Positions 46,326 to 57,080 of a stretch of 64,000 bases of DNA are shown one piece after another. Source of the DNA: Chytridium lagenaria (Eukaryota; Chytridiomycota; Chytridiomycetes; Chytridiales; Chytridiaceae); NCBI GenBank assembly GCA_025449115.1, contig JAHLKC010000038.1, positions 62,001 through 126,000 on the forward strand, in the 5' to 3' direction. The notes below the pieces were generated by a model. It did not search any database. It saw nothing but the letters and a program-made list of their open reading frames with translations, and had not been told where the DNA came from. The stretch's first letter is position 1, and every line of letters begins with the position of its first letter. Position numbers and translations under genes: made by a program.

Positions 46326-48713
46326 ATGATGGATCCTGCAAAGCCGGCATCCCTCAGGGCCCATGCCCATGATATGGCCCTTCGTATACCCTTCTATAGC
46401 CGTCTCCTTCTTGAGTCTCCGAATCATCCTCGTGCGGCTGATGGGACTCATCTGTCTGTTTCCCCGTCTGTTATTGCTGCATGGAATCAGGCGGCTGGAC
46501 ACAGATTATTGGTGGATAATGCCAACCACCTCATACCTTATGCCGACTGGCAAGGTGAGTTTAATGCTCAGAATTTTGTCAGGTGCCCCGGTTTTTCGTT
46601 GTCTAGTATTATTTTTTCTCTTCCCTCTTTATTCGCGGATGCCCCTTTAGTCCTATAAAACTAATATACTGCAAGTCATTCTTCACAATGAAAATTCTGG
46701 GCAGCTTGTGCTTTGGAACGGAGAAGAAAAGCGCGTGGTTGTTCGGCGTCTCAGGCTCGATGTTAGTTTATCGCACAACATTCACGAAGCAACGTCAGAA
46801 GATTCAGACGAAGGACCTTCTTCACCCTCCGATGTTTGTACACAATGCGGACAATCTATACCAGCCTATAATCCTATGAGGTCGTTTGCTCGAGAAGATT
46901 ACTTTCGGTTTCTTGAGTTGGAATTCGCCACCCGGTGAGAAACAGCTGTTCTTAGTTTAGACATGTCATCATGACACATCTAACGTCTAAATGCTACAAT
47001 GTAAGAATGTCGGAAGTTGTTGAAAGCGACGACGACATTGAAAGTGATGACAATGATGTTGATATGACAGGCTCAAACAAACCTCCTTCCCCTCCTCCCG
47101 AGATTAAGCTTTCAGATCGATCATTCAACCAAGGATATTACGAACGATTTTTTATCGAAACAAAGAAATTAGGACGAGGGCAGCGAGGGAGTGTTTACCT
47201 CGTTCAGCATGTTCTTGATTCCGTATATCTTGGTGATTATGCTTGTAAATCGATTCCTATTGGTGTTAGCCATTCTTGGCTTGTTCGACAGCTTCAAGAA
47301 GTGCATCTTTTGGAGCGACTAAAGTAAAATGTCAAGTTTTCATGCAAATACTAATTAAAGTCATAAAGGCATCCGAATATTATCCATTACAAGCACGCAT
47401 GGTAAGACAGGAATCCGCTCTTTCGTAAACTAATGTCTACTTGTACAGGATTGAGAATCGTCAACTAAGTACCTTTGGTAAGTTTTTATAGTATAGAGTC
47501 TTTTAGGCCCTTCTTCATCAACTTAGTTGTTGACTTTCTTAATTGTTTACATTTACATTTTCAGGGCCTGAGGTTCCATGCCTTTTTATTCTGATGGAGC
47601 TTGCAAACGGCGGCAATCTTGAAGAGTATATTCAAATCCAAACTCCTCGCCTCGAATCCATCGATCCGGCTTCCGAGAACCCCCAAGATCGCGCTCGTCG
47701 TCTAAAAATTCTTCGCGAGCAGCAAAAAAGATCTCGGATGTCTTCGTCAGCTCAGCAGCGACATGTGAATGAGACAGCGAGGATGTGTGGGGGGATCGGG
47801 GTCAATGAGTCGGGTGATAGAGTGCGATATCTAAATACGCGGCAAATCTGGTCATTGTTTATGGATATTTGTGAGGGACTAGCACATCTTCACAAGCATG
47901 GGATTTTACACAGGGATTTGGTAGGTGTTTCAAAAGGACTTTTACAAGTAGAAGTATTTGTTTGTCATTTTGGAAAGACGTTTAACCATACGTTGTAAAT
48001 AGAAACCTCCCAATTTGCTTCTTCAGTTTGACGACCCGAAGGATCCAGACGAAATGTATGATACCCGAATTTTGCTGATGTCTTTCTAAAACAGCTTTGA
48101 TATAGTCCGCGTGTTCTTATATCCGACTTTGGAGAGTGTGAGGTGGTGAGCGAGAGAACACCGAGAATCCGGAGTGGAGCTACCGGTACGCTTGAGTTCA
48201 TGTGCCCAGAACTCCTTGAAAAGGACGAGCACGGACATTTCAAGCATGATCATTCTCCTTATGGTGACCTTTTCTCCCTTGGCATGATTCTTTATTACCT
48301 ATGTTACAGTCGGGTGCCTTACTCGCAAGTAGATGATGTGGATTTGCTGAAAGAAGAAATTCTCGCATTTGATGGGTGTGTTTTAGTTATTTGTAAGGAC
48401 TAATTATTGACTTAAACGTAGATTACAGTTGCCGACTGAGGTGGATCACCGGGTCCCGCTGGAACTCAAGCATTTAATGGTGCAACTCTTGTCGCGTGAG
48501 GCAGAGAGTAGACCATCCATTGAGGAAGTGATTGCCATGTTCCCTCGACGGCCTCAAAGAAGATCGGTATGATAAAGAAAGACGAACCCTTACAGTGACT
48601 AATTAATTTAGCAGACTACTCCACTCCCGCAGCAGCGACCCCCTCGACAGAGAGGTCTTTCTTTCACTTCTGAGATACCAGCCTCCTCACCTGTGGAGGA
48701 AACCACGTTTTAG
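46326..48713 (+). CDS. IKS1-like serine/threonine kinase
   Basis: Fungal protein kinase of the IKS1 family, of poorly known function. ATG at 46326. The N-terminal region has VILHNENSGQLVLWNGEEKR and a CTQCGQ zinc-type Cys pair, then an acidic linker. The kinase begins with the family signature SFNQGYYERFFIETKKLGRG, then RGSVYLVQHVLDSVYLGDYA, LLERLKHPNII and CLFILMELANGGNLEEYI. A long insert precedes LAHLHKHGILHRDLKPPN and LISDFGECEVV. GATGTLEFMCPELL, GDLFSLGMILYYLCYSRVPY and SREAESRPSIEEVIAMFP follow. The order matches yeast Iks1, where HRDL and DFGE are also found. The stop used is TAG at 48711-48713. An overlapping frame stays open to 48882 and reads RFRFDEEVSGLIVPYHQ, so a longer C-terminus after a frameshift is possible. 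About eight exons; the kinase domain is uninterrupted. Confidence 0.9.
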
Positions 48714-48882
48714 GTTTGATGAAGAAGTGTCGGGGTTGATAGTTCCATATCATCAGCATGGGAGTGTTGCGTCTTCAGCTGGGAGCAGTGTGGCGAGTTC
48801 GAATGGAAGCAGTGCAGCCCATGATGAGCGAGCATTGGTGCCCATCCACGTTAAATCTCTGAGCCTGTCGGATAAAAAGTGA

Positions 48883-49138
48883 CAGGCCCAATTTTCCTCT
48901 TGTATAAATGAACGTGGAGGTTTTTATCCAAATTTGATTGTGGGTTGTATGAAACTCTGAACTTTGCCTTGGTCCAGCGGTCACACGTTGCACCAACACA
49001 CCACCTCCACACCACATTTGACGTGGGTAAAGTGGGTGTGTGTCAGTGTGATGGATATAAAAGGGGAAGGGGGATTGGCACCAGCACTTTTTCAAAGACG
49101 CATCCACCTCATCACATTTATCTTTATCCTCTTACGCC
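48883..49138. promoter_or_regulatory. Intergenic region upstream of SGNH hydrolase
   Basis: 256 bases between same-strand genes. A TATAAA-like stretch (GGATATAAAAGG) near 49051-49062 lies about 80 bases before the ATG at 49139 and is a good TATA box candidate. Confidence 0.5.
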
Positions 49139-50159
49139 ATGACTCAAATTGCAAACGATGAACTCAAAACTGCCCACACAGAGTTGCCCATCCCTTCAGA
49201 CCTTTACTACGGCAACTTCCATGGCATCATTCCAAGTTACCTCTCGACATCCCATGCTCATCTGAGAAAACATGCCCGCTCCCTCGTGTTTTTTGCGGGC
49301 GATTCATCATTAGACAACAAATACTGGGTGCTGGACAAGAACAAGCCTGTTATTGAGCCCTTTGACACACTTTTGAGCCCGACAGTCATGAAACCTGACC
49401 TTGCGTATCACCTTACTCAACTTTTATGGGCATCCGAGAAGATGGCGGTGATGAATTGTTCAGTAGAGGCTACCACTATAGCAGATCGAAATAAGGATTT
49501 ATTATCGCAAGATATGATTATTCGGGACAATATCACTTCTGACGACATTCTGATAGTTTCTATCGGTAAGCAAGGAAGTTTTATCTTTCTCCATAGTTTT
49601 TTTTTTTTTTTTTTTTTTTTTTTTGAATCTAAAACCATTTTAAGGTGGAAACGATATTGCGCTTCGACCTTCCATAATGACGGCTCTCAACCTCGCTGTT
49701 CTCGTCTACCTTAATTCATTCAAAGCATTAGACGAACGTCCTGAAACGTGTTGGGGTGTCAGTCATTTCATTCGTCTCTTCAAGGACAATATACAGGCGT
49801 ACGTCGAGCGCCTAGTTGCAAAGACCAAGCCGCGCTTATGTTTAATATGCACAATTTATTTTACCCCGACGAGGCCAATTCTAACAGTTGGGCGGATAGA
49901 GCTCTTAATGCTCTTAACTACACCAAAAGCCCCGCAAGAGTGCAGGCGGCGATTAGAGCTCTGCATAGTCTGGCGATTTCGCAGATTAAGATTGAGGGGT
50001 GAAGGTGGTGCCAGTACCGTTGTTTTCGGTTTTGACTGGGAAACCGTCGACGGATTATGTGGCACGCGTGGAGCCCTCTGATGCAGGAGGCTGAAGATGG
50101 CCAAGTTGTTTATGAGTACCATACAGGAGAATGCTCAGCAATCATCAGCACAACAATAA
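49139..50159 (+). CDS. SGNH/GDSL-type hydrolase, three probable frameshifts
   Basis: Serine esterase-like protein of about 310 residues. ATG at 49139. Block I reads LVFFAGDSSLDNKYW with the nucleophile Ser in GDS. Block III is ILIVSIGGNDIAL, its GGND split by an intron that contains a T28 run at 49597-49624. Block V is TDYVARVEPSDAGG, although the usual Asp-x-x-His pair is not evident. There is no signal peptide, so it is likely intracellular. The frame slips near 49862 (after LICTIY), 49997 (before VKVVPVPLF) and 50092 (after DAGG); each needs one more T or G. The end is then KMAKLFMSTIQENAQQ to TAA 50157-50159. Related GDSL-like proteins are common in protists and fungi with unknown substrates. 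Confidence 0.75.
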
Positions 50160-50282
50160 AAAGCCTCATACGAATGTATATAATTAGTGTTGTCTTCCTA
50201 ATGTGTCGAGAAAATCACTCCATTGCATACTTTAGTTTTTTGGTTGGCTGCGGAGACCTCGACAAAAATTGCCATTGGAAAA

Positions 50283-52175
50283 ATGGTTTGTCACTGAATC
50301 GGATTGCAGCATTGAACTGACCACCATCAAACGCTCCCGTTATAGTCATCATATAATCCCAAGGACTCCAACTTTGTGGTCATCGAGCCTGGGAGCCTTA
50401 CAATCAAAGCTGGATGGGCAGACTATCAGTCATCACCTGCAGCGGTAAAGAAGTTTTTCAACTTTTATTTTATAGTTTTCGGACCTTTTCATTCCAATGA
50501 CTCACTCTTTGAATAGCGCTTCCGAGCCGCGTCGGTGCAAAGAAACGAGAAGATGCGATGGAAGAAGACGGAAAGCCTTCTGCGGCATGGGAATATCTTT
50601 TTGGAAAAGAGCTGGAGGAGGAACTTGCTAAACCAGAGGAAAGCAGCCAAATTGATCATATCATTCGTCCGATTCAAGAAGGAAAGGTGGTTGACTGGGA
50701 TGCCTTCGAAGCTATTATGTAAGATAAGCTAGATTTTGGGAGTTATTGGATATTGACGTCAATCTTTTTTCTTATTTAATGTCAATATAATCATAGTAAG
50801 CACATTGTTATCAAGGAGCTTGGAGTTCGAAGAGCCATGAATGAATGTCCAACGTTGATTGCTGTCCCTATTTACTGGGGAAATGATGATATTGACAGGC
50901 TCTGTCAGATTATGTTTGAAATTATCAACGTACCTGGACTTTACATTGCTGACTCGCCCCTCATGGCGGCTTTCGGTTCGGGTGTTCTGTCGGGCGTTGT
51001 GGTTGATATCGGGCATGAAATTACTTGTAAGTAGCATTATAACGATGTCTTCCTTTCGCTACTTCCTTTATGGTGATGGTCTTGTTGGACGCCTGGTCTA
51101 ATTTACTCTCCACTGCTTTGCGCCTTACAGCTGTTACTCCTGTAGTAGAAAGTATGGCAGTCAGGAACGCAATGATTACTCTTCCGTTCGGAGGTGTCGA
51201 TATTGCTCATCATTTGAAGAAGCTTTTAAATGCGGACCATCAGCTTGTAAAGGAGTATGGAGGGCCAGTCGATGATGGCCTTGTGAATGCACTGAGAGAA
51301 TCTGACCTATGCGAGCTCAAACTTACAAAGGATTTCGTTACACCTGCAGCACTGGAAGTTGTGAAAAGAGTAGATTATGAATTCAATGGAAAAAAGGTTC
51401 GTATTCTCCCCACTAAACTCCCTGCTGTTCTTGGATTGCCAAGTAAAAATAGTGTTTAGAACTAATAATGCCATTCTTTGTTTTAGATCACTGTGGGGCC
51501 AGCAAGACTGAAGGCTCATGAAATCTTGTTTAGGCCAGAGGAAGCGGGAAAGACAAGTATTGGAATTGCTGAAGCCATTTTCAACGCTGTCCTTGGCGCC
51601 ACCGATTTTCTTGATAAAAGATTAGCTTTATGGGACAATGTCATATTGACAGGGGGCGTGTCGGCCGTGAAAGGTTAGCATCATTTTACGTTATTAATCT
51701 GTTATTTTCTGCTTTTAAAAATTGATCAAGTCTACCTATAATGCTTGCTCAAATCTACATGTGTAAACATTAACATATGTAATTTTAATTAACAGGCCTT
51801 CGCGAAAGACTTGAAAATGAGATTTTGCTTTACCTTGCAGCTTCAGAGACCTCCAATGAGTTTCAGGCCAAGGAGATAAAGTACGTCAAGATCCCCGAAT
51901 ATTTTTCGGCTTTCCGTGACCGTAACTCGGACGCAGTATACCTCGGTGGAACTATTGTCGCAAGGGTAAGTTTAATATGTGTTGCCACCTTGGCAGCTTT
52001 CGTTGAAATTACCCACAACAATATCAAATAATAATTTACTGTTATTTAGCTCACGTTACATTCTGGAGGACAACATATAACCAAGGTATCTTCCTGAGTC
52101 TGTCAAATAATTTTAAATATTTTGAAGGCGGACTATAACGAATTAGGACCCGCCGCTGTTCGGCTCAAGCAATAA
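50283..52175 (+). CDS. Actin-related protein, Arp9-like
   Basis: Nuclear-type actin-related protein. The inferred start ATG (50283-50285) is followed at once by an intron to an acceptor at about 50346, giving MSSYNPKDSNFVVIEPGSLT then IKAGWADYQ, the first actin phosphate-binding segment. Later parts are TLIAVPIYWGNDDIDRLCQI, YIADSPLMAAFGSG, VVVDIGHEITSVTPVVES (second phosphate loop) and NVILTGGVSAVKGLRERLEN (adenosine loop). It ends with YLGGTIVARLTLHSG and ITKADYNELGPAAVRLKQ, equivalent to the actin C-terminus. Stop TAA at 52173-52175. The insert after the first segment (REDAMEEDGKPSAAWEYLFG) and diverged loops exclude conventional actin. Arp9, a fungal SWI/SNF and RSC subunit, is the best guess and fits the SWI1-like gene 5 kb away, but other ARPs are possible. 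The gene reads without frameshift. Confidence 0.75.
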
Positions 52176-52243
52176 TGTACAAGTACGAGTTTGCATCGCG
52201 TCGTGCAATAATAAAATTACATTCTCTCATCATTCATTACATT

Positions 52244-55200
52244 CTATTCAGTCCAAGAACCACCGGGAAACAACCCTCCAAGACCAATCAACCCATTTGG
52301 ATTCAGCTTGTCGTACTCGTTCCCCAAAAGATCAATAGGGCTTTCAATAGTCCTGCTTCCAGCCCTAGCAGGAGTTCCGACAGCCAAAGGACCACTCACA
52401 CATTCTGATGATCTTGCGACGTCATCTGCTGCAACATGCCCGTAGCAGCCACATTCGAAACACTCTTTTGCGAAACCAACGATAGAGAGGTTCCTCGAGG
52501 ACTCGAAATGGGTCCATAAGAATGCTGATGCACTGCAGGAACGTTTGGCTTGGAGATGATCGCAGGGCCTGATTCTGCAAACCGTCCGGGACTGCTTGAA
52601 AAATATCACTGCTAGGGCCTCTTCCGAGAGAAAAAGAGGAAAAGGACAGAGCACTGGAAGTCGGAATGGCATGACTTCCTGGAGATAATGTTGTTGAAAG
52701 GCCAAATCCTTTTGCCTGCGTAGTAGTGATGCTTCGTTCAAAAGCATCTTGCGAAAGCATCAACCCTGGCGGTGGAGCAGACGTAATAGAGGGGAACAAG
52801 CTGTTGGTAGAATTGCCTGTTCCAACAACCAATCCTCCTAGGCCGAGAGAAGATGAAGATGAGCTATCTCCCAAAAAGGACGGGCCGAAAGACTCGTTGT
52901 TTCCTAAGTACCCATGATACTGGGATATAGAAGACTGCTGGTGCTGGCTCTGCAAGAGTAGCTGTGTGTATGGCAGAGATACGGGTTGAGAGTCGGAACC
53001 AAGCAGAGCATTGGAAGTGGAACTTCCGAGGCCAAATTCAGACCGAAGCAACGACTCGCGTCGCTCCCTGTTGAGTTCCTCCAAAATCTGTACTTTGGCA
53101 CGACTTTCCTCACGAAGCTCTGCCTGCAACGAAGAATGCTCATCATGAAGTGCCTGCAAAAGAATAAGAAGCTCCCTCTGCTCATGATCAAGCTGAGCCT
53201 TTTTTGAAAATATTCTTTCACTCAAAGCATCTTCCTCAGCCTTAACAAGGCGGCAACGATCTTCAGCCGCATGGGCCACGATGGCTTCACCAGCAGATTC
53301 CCTTTTGCGTATGAGATCGTTTCGAAGACCTTCCAGCTGCTTAGCAAGGTCTACCTTTTGCGCCAAGAACTTCTTTGCGCTTTCACGTTGCATTAAAGCT
53401 TCTTTCTCCAAATCCATGCATCGTTTCTCGGTAAACTCTGCAGCATGCTTAATTGTGGCTTCGGCTTTCTTGGTTTCTTCCTCAAGGCGGCGAATATCTT
53501 CGTGCTGGGCTCTCAGCCTTTCCTCACGTTGCGCAACCCCCGTTTTCTCCGTCTTCACTTCCCTTTCGTATTTACTCTTCAAAGCATCCAATTCTTTTTT
53601 TGACTCTTCCAGCTGTTTCAACCGACTTCGGTGTTCTGCACGGGCGCTGTCGTTTTGCTTCCTGCTTTCTCGAAGTTTCTCAAGCTCATCCCGAAGCCCT
53701 TCCTCTTCCTTTTTAAACTGTTCTTGCACTTGCTGCATTTGAGCATTGATTTCATGTTGCTGTCGTGTTAACTGCTCTAATTCTATCGTAAGGCTCTCAA
53801 TTTCGTTGTCAACAATCATCTCCCGATCTCTATTATCCTCGAATTTGGTGGAACTGGAATCGGCGGTGGCATTGTCTTGCTCATCTTCAGCTACAGTAAC
53901 GGATGATGTTTCCAGTATATCTTTTAATAATCAATTATTAGACAAAAAGTTAGACATTGTTCATGGTTAAAAGCAGCAGTTTATAAAGAACTACGTAAAA
54001 AAAGTATAATTACCACTTTCGTCCAAAACCGGGATAGAATATTTTTCAGGTTTAGCCAGTAAAGTTTGAATCAAGACACCGCGAGACGGAGATTTTAGGC
54101 GTTTATTCGACACGGCCCAGACTCGAACTCTGTAGCGAGCATTCGGATTAAGCCCCGTCACCACAACGCAAACTTCGTCTCGTTTTGATTCGCCAATAAC
54201 GACCCCATTGACTTCTATCAAGTGCTTTTTTATCTCTGAATCCCCACCACCCCATCCACTTGCGACTGAAAGCTTCGTTTTCGGGGATGTGGTTGTTGAC
54301 GGTTGTGGGGATGATGGTGAAAGATGCGGGAGTGTTGAATATAATAGCGATGTAGGAGATGCCTGCATCCCCTCTGCTGAATTTTGTGATGACGGGACCC
54401 ACCAATGAATCTTGAAACTCGTATCCGTTATCTCACGGACGGTCACAACAGGTATCCCTGGCGACACAATTCCGAAGAAGGCGGTAAGAGAATCAAATCC
54501 CCGATACACCAAGAACATGATCTTCCAGACAAGATAACACAGTCCGAAGCCTGTGCAATGCGCAGCAACCGGTGACATGAACTGAGGAGGCGCTAAAGGA
54601 GGGCTCCAAATGGTAAATCGCAGGGTTATCATTGCAGCAACAAATAGCCATCCTCTAATATTTGCAATATCCAGAGATAGCCCGAAATTATGGATTCCGC
54701 ACACCAGAAAAGAATGAACGATAGCACTTGACGCCATGGATGTAAACTTGAATGGAATTGTGGCAAATACAACAGCATCCGCTGTCAGAATAATGGTGAG
54801 CAAGATGACAAGGACCGCCAGGCCAAGTTCATATGCTTGTACAAATATCGTCAAGGTGAAGTAGAGGAAGAAAAGCCATTCGATCGGGAACGCTTGCAAA
54901 AAGCTATTAGCTACTTCTAAAGGCAGTTGCTGGTTCTACTCACAAGTCCAAAAGTTCAAAAGTGACATGAACATCCAAACAAATGTGACTTCAATCGCTT
55001 TATGCCTATTTGGAATGACGAAGAAGAGTAAGAAACATAGTGCTTTTTAAAAAACAGCTAATCGTTTAAATATACACAAAAAGAAACAGTATCACATCAA
55101 TGCATTTCCACAATACCAACCTGTCGATGAAAGTTGTGAGCTGGTCTACCAGCTCATTGTCGACCAAGCTGAAGGGAGAAGTCGAAACACTCGACCGGAC

Positions 55201-55347
55201 AGTGATTTGTGGTGCCCGAGGGTCCACGGCCGGAAGGTCACCTGCTACCTTTCTCGTCGGAGATGATGAGGAAACAGACGGAAGACTCGCCGTAGCTGGC
55301 GGCGTGTACGGCGAGCCACAGCTCCCAGCTTTTGCTGGATGATGCAT
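52244..55347 (-). CDS. Membrane-anchored fibronectin type III plus coiled-coil protein
   Basis: ATG at 55345-55347. A Ser/Pro-rich N-terminus precedes several membrane helices: KAIEVTFVWMFMSLLNFW, IEWLFFLYFTLTIFVQ, GLAVLVILLTIILTADAVVF and more. One FN3 domain follows at about 54000-54480, opening with PVVTVREITDTSFKIHWW. It holds HLIEVNGVVIGESKRDE, VVVTGLNPNARYRVRVWAVS and ends GVLIQTLL. After an intron comes about 250 residues of coiled coil (SLTIELEQLTRQQHEINAQM onward), then a Gly/Ser/Gln-rich tail that ends GLIGLGGLFPGGSW at 52244. Two frame changes near 52568 and 52422 are needed to reach that tail. Proteins with the same helices-FN3-coiled-coil order exist in other fungi as uncharacterised fibronectin type III proteins. 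An organelle tether is conceivable, but no function is known. Confidence 0.8.
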
Positions 55348-55617
55348 CGTTTGCAATAAATACTTTTGACAATTTTACCAGAAAAAAAAGGCGGTTTTCG
55401 CGACAGCTGACTGATGTTTTGTTCTCTTGTTTATGGTAAAAGGTCCAGATCAGCCGTAACAGTTAATGGATCGTCTTTCGAGGTGCATCAAGCAGCTTTG
55501 GGGGATGTCTAATGATTTAATCTGGCATATTGATTGCAAGTGCATCCTGTCCAAATCTCCTTTAAGGAATTCCGTAGTCGGGTTGTCAAATGAAAGTTTC
55601 ATTACAAGTCTCAAGTG
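55348..55617. promoter_or_regulatory. Divergent promoter (270 bases)
   Basis: Separates the ATGs of the FN3 protein (minus) and the Lys-rich protein (plus). No specific motif is claimed. Confidence 0.4.
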
Positions 55618-56876
55618 ATGCCTAAGAAAAAAAGAGATGATGATACATCTTCCGATGACGGCGTCAAACGGCGTCGGCATGACTCGCCCGATAGATACGA
55701 AAAGAGGAAGAAGAAGTCTGCAAAGAAGTCCGAGAAAAAGGAGAAAGATAAGAAGCATAGGAAGAATGATGATGATAGCGACAGGTCCTCAAGCTCTGGG
55801 TCCGACTCACCCGCTATGGCGAAAGCTAGAAGAGGACAATCGAGAATTTCTACAGAGGATTACTATGCAAAGAGTACAGAGTACATCGTGTGGCTGAAGG
55901 ATGCTAAGGGCAAGTTTTTGGATGAATTGGACGGCAAAGCCTCTCGTAAGTACTTCAAAAAGTTTATCAAAAGATGGAATAGGTGCGTAGGCTCGATAAT
56001 GCCTTTGTGGTGTTGATATTTCTTTCAGAGGAAAACTGGATGCCAAGCTCTATGAAGGTCTACAACCCACCGACCTTTCTTCAAACCAACGTTCACAACA
56101 TCAATGGAAAATAAAGGGAATGGTTAGTCAGCATATAAAATATCAGACCTGATGTAGGTGGCTCGCGTAGAATGATGAAGAGGCGGGAAAATTGGACGAT
56201 TTAAAGGCTTCCATAGTGAGAAAATCCGCCATTGCATCCTCTAATGGTATTAAGGGTCGTTTGACGGCATCCGGCGAAGACTTTACCCGAGGAAAGCCTA
56301 AGCCGCGGACCATTGGGCCTTCGATGCCCACAGACAATAGGCGACCTGAAGTAAAGAGACCCGCACCGGAAGAAGACATGGATGAAGAGGATTTGCGACG
56401 ATACAATCGGGCACTTGATAAAAAGGACAAAAAGAGTTTCCAAAAAACTCACGAAGCCGGTTGTAGAAGAGCTTGTGCCAAAAGCCACAGGACGGTTAGT
56501 TTTTTTTTTATAAAACCGCTGTCTTCCTGCTATTTTTGCTGAACTATTTAATGCAGAGAAGCTATGCTTGAGAAACGAAAACAAGCTTCCGCTTTTCACA
56601 AGCAAGAGCGCGAAGTTGACGTTGAGTTGCCAGAGTCTGAGCTTCTTGGGATGGGGACTCGTTTGCTGCAGCGTAAGCATAGCCAAAAATACTCCTTTCT
56701 TACTTTACATAGTATGGCGAGAGAACGTAAACGGAAGGAGCGTTTCGAGGAACGAAAAGCAACAGCGGTCTTCCATTCAAAGCGAAAAGGTCACGATGTA
56801 TAAAGCGAAAGAGGACGCCACAATGGCAATGCTTAGGGGACTTGCGGAACAAAATCATGGTGCACGCCAATTGTAA
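55618..56876 (+). CDS. Lys/Asp-rich, probably nuclear protein, two probable frameshifts
   Basis: ATG at 55618. The N-terminus is a dense basic/acidic tract (KKKSAKKSEKKEKDKKHRK, then Ser/Asp runs), typical of nuclear or nucleolar proteins. A conserved-looking globular part follows: DYYAKSTEYIVWLKDAKGKF, KYFKKFIKRWNRGKLDAKLY and HQWKIKGM. After it come Pro-rich sequence (RRPEVKRPAPEEDMDEEDLR) and a helical tail TMYKAKEDATMAMLRGLAEQ, ending at TAA 56874-56876. I have seen the WL...YFKKFIKRWN and MLRGLAE patterns in uncharacterised eukaryotic proteins but cannot name the family. The frame shifts near 56654 (one G missing in a G run) and near 56780. Four exons. It may act in RNA or chromatin biology; this is inference from composition only. 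Confidence 0.7.
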
Positions 56877-57080
56877 ATAAATGCTTAATGTCATAACAAC
56901 AAGCTGAGGGAGTACTATATGCTCGCCAAAAATAATATAAATATCAACGTGTTTGCAAAAAGACAGTCGAACAATAATCTCACGTCAAGTACAAGTAAAG
57001 GGAGCGGTGGGGAAAAGTCAACCTCCAAAAACAGAAAAAAAAGCCAACTATTAATACCTCAAAAACAAAATAACAAAACA

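Noticed and set aside
50283..52175. Calling the actin-fold gene conventional actin
   Set aside because: Loops and insertions differ strongly and only the nucleotide-binding segments and C-terminus are recognisable.
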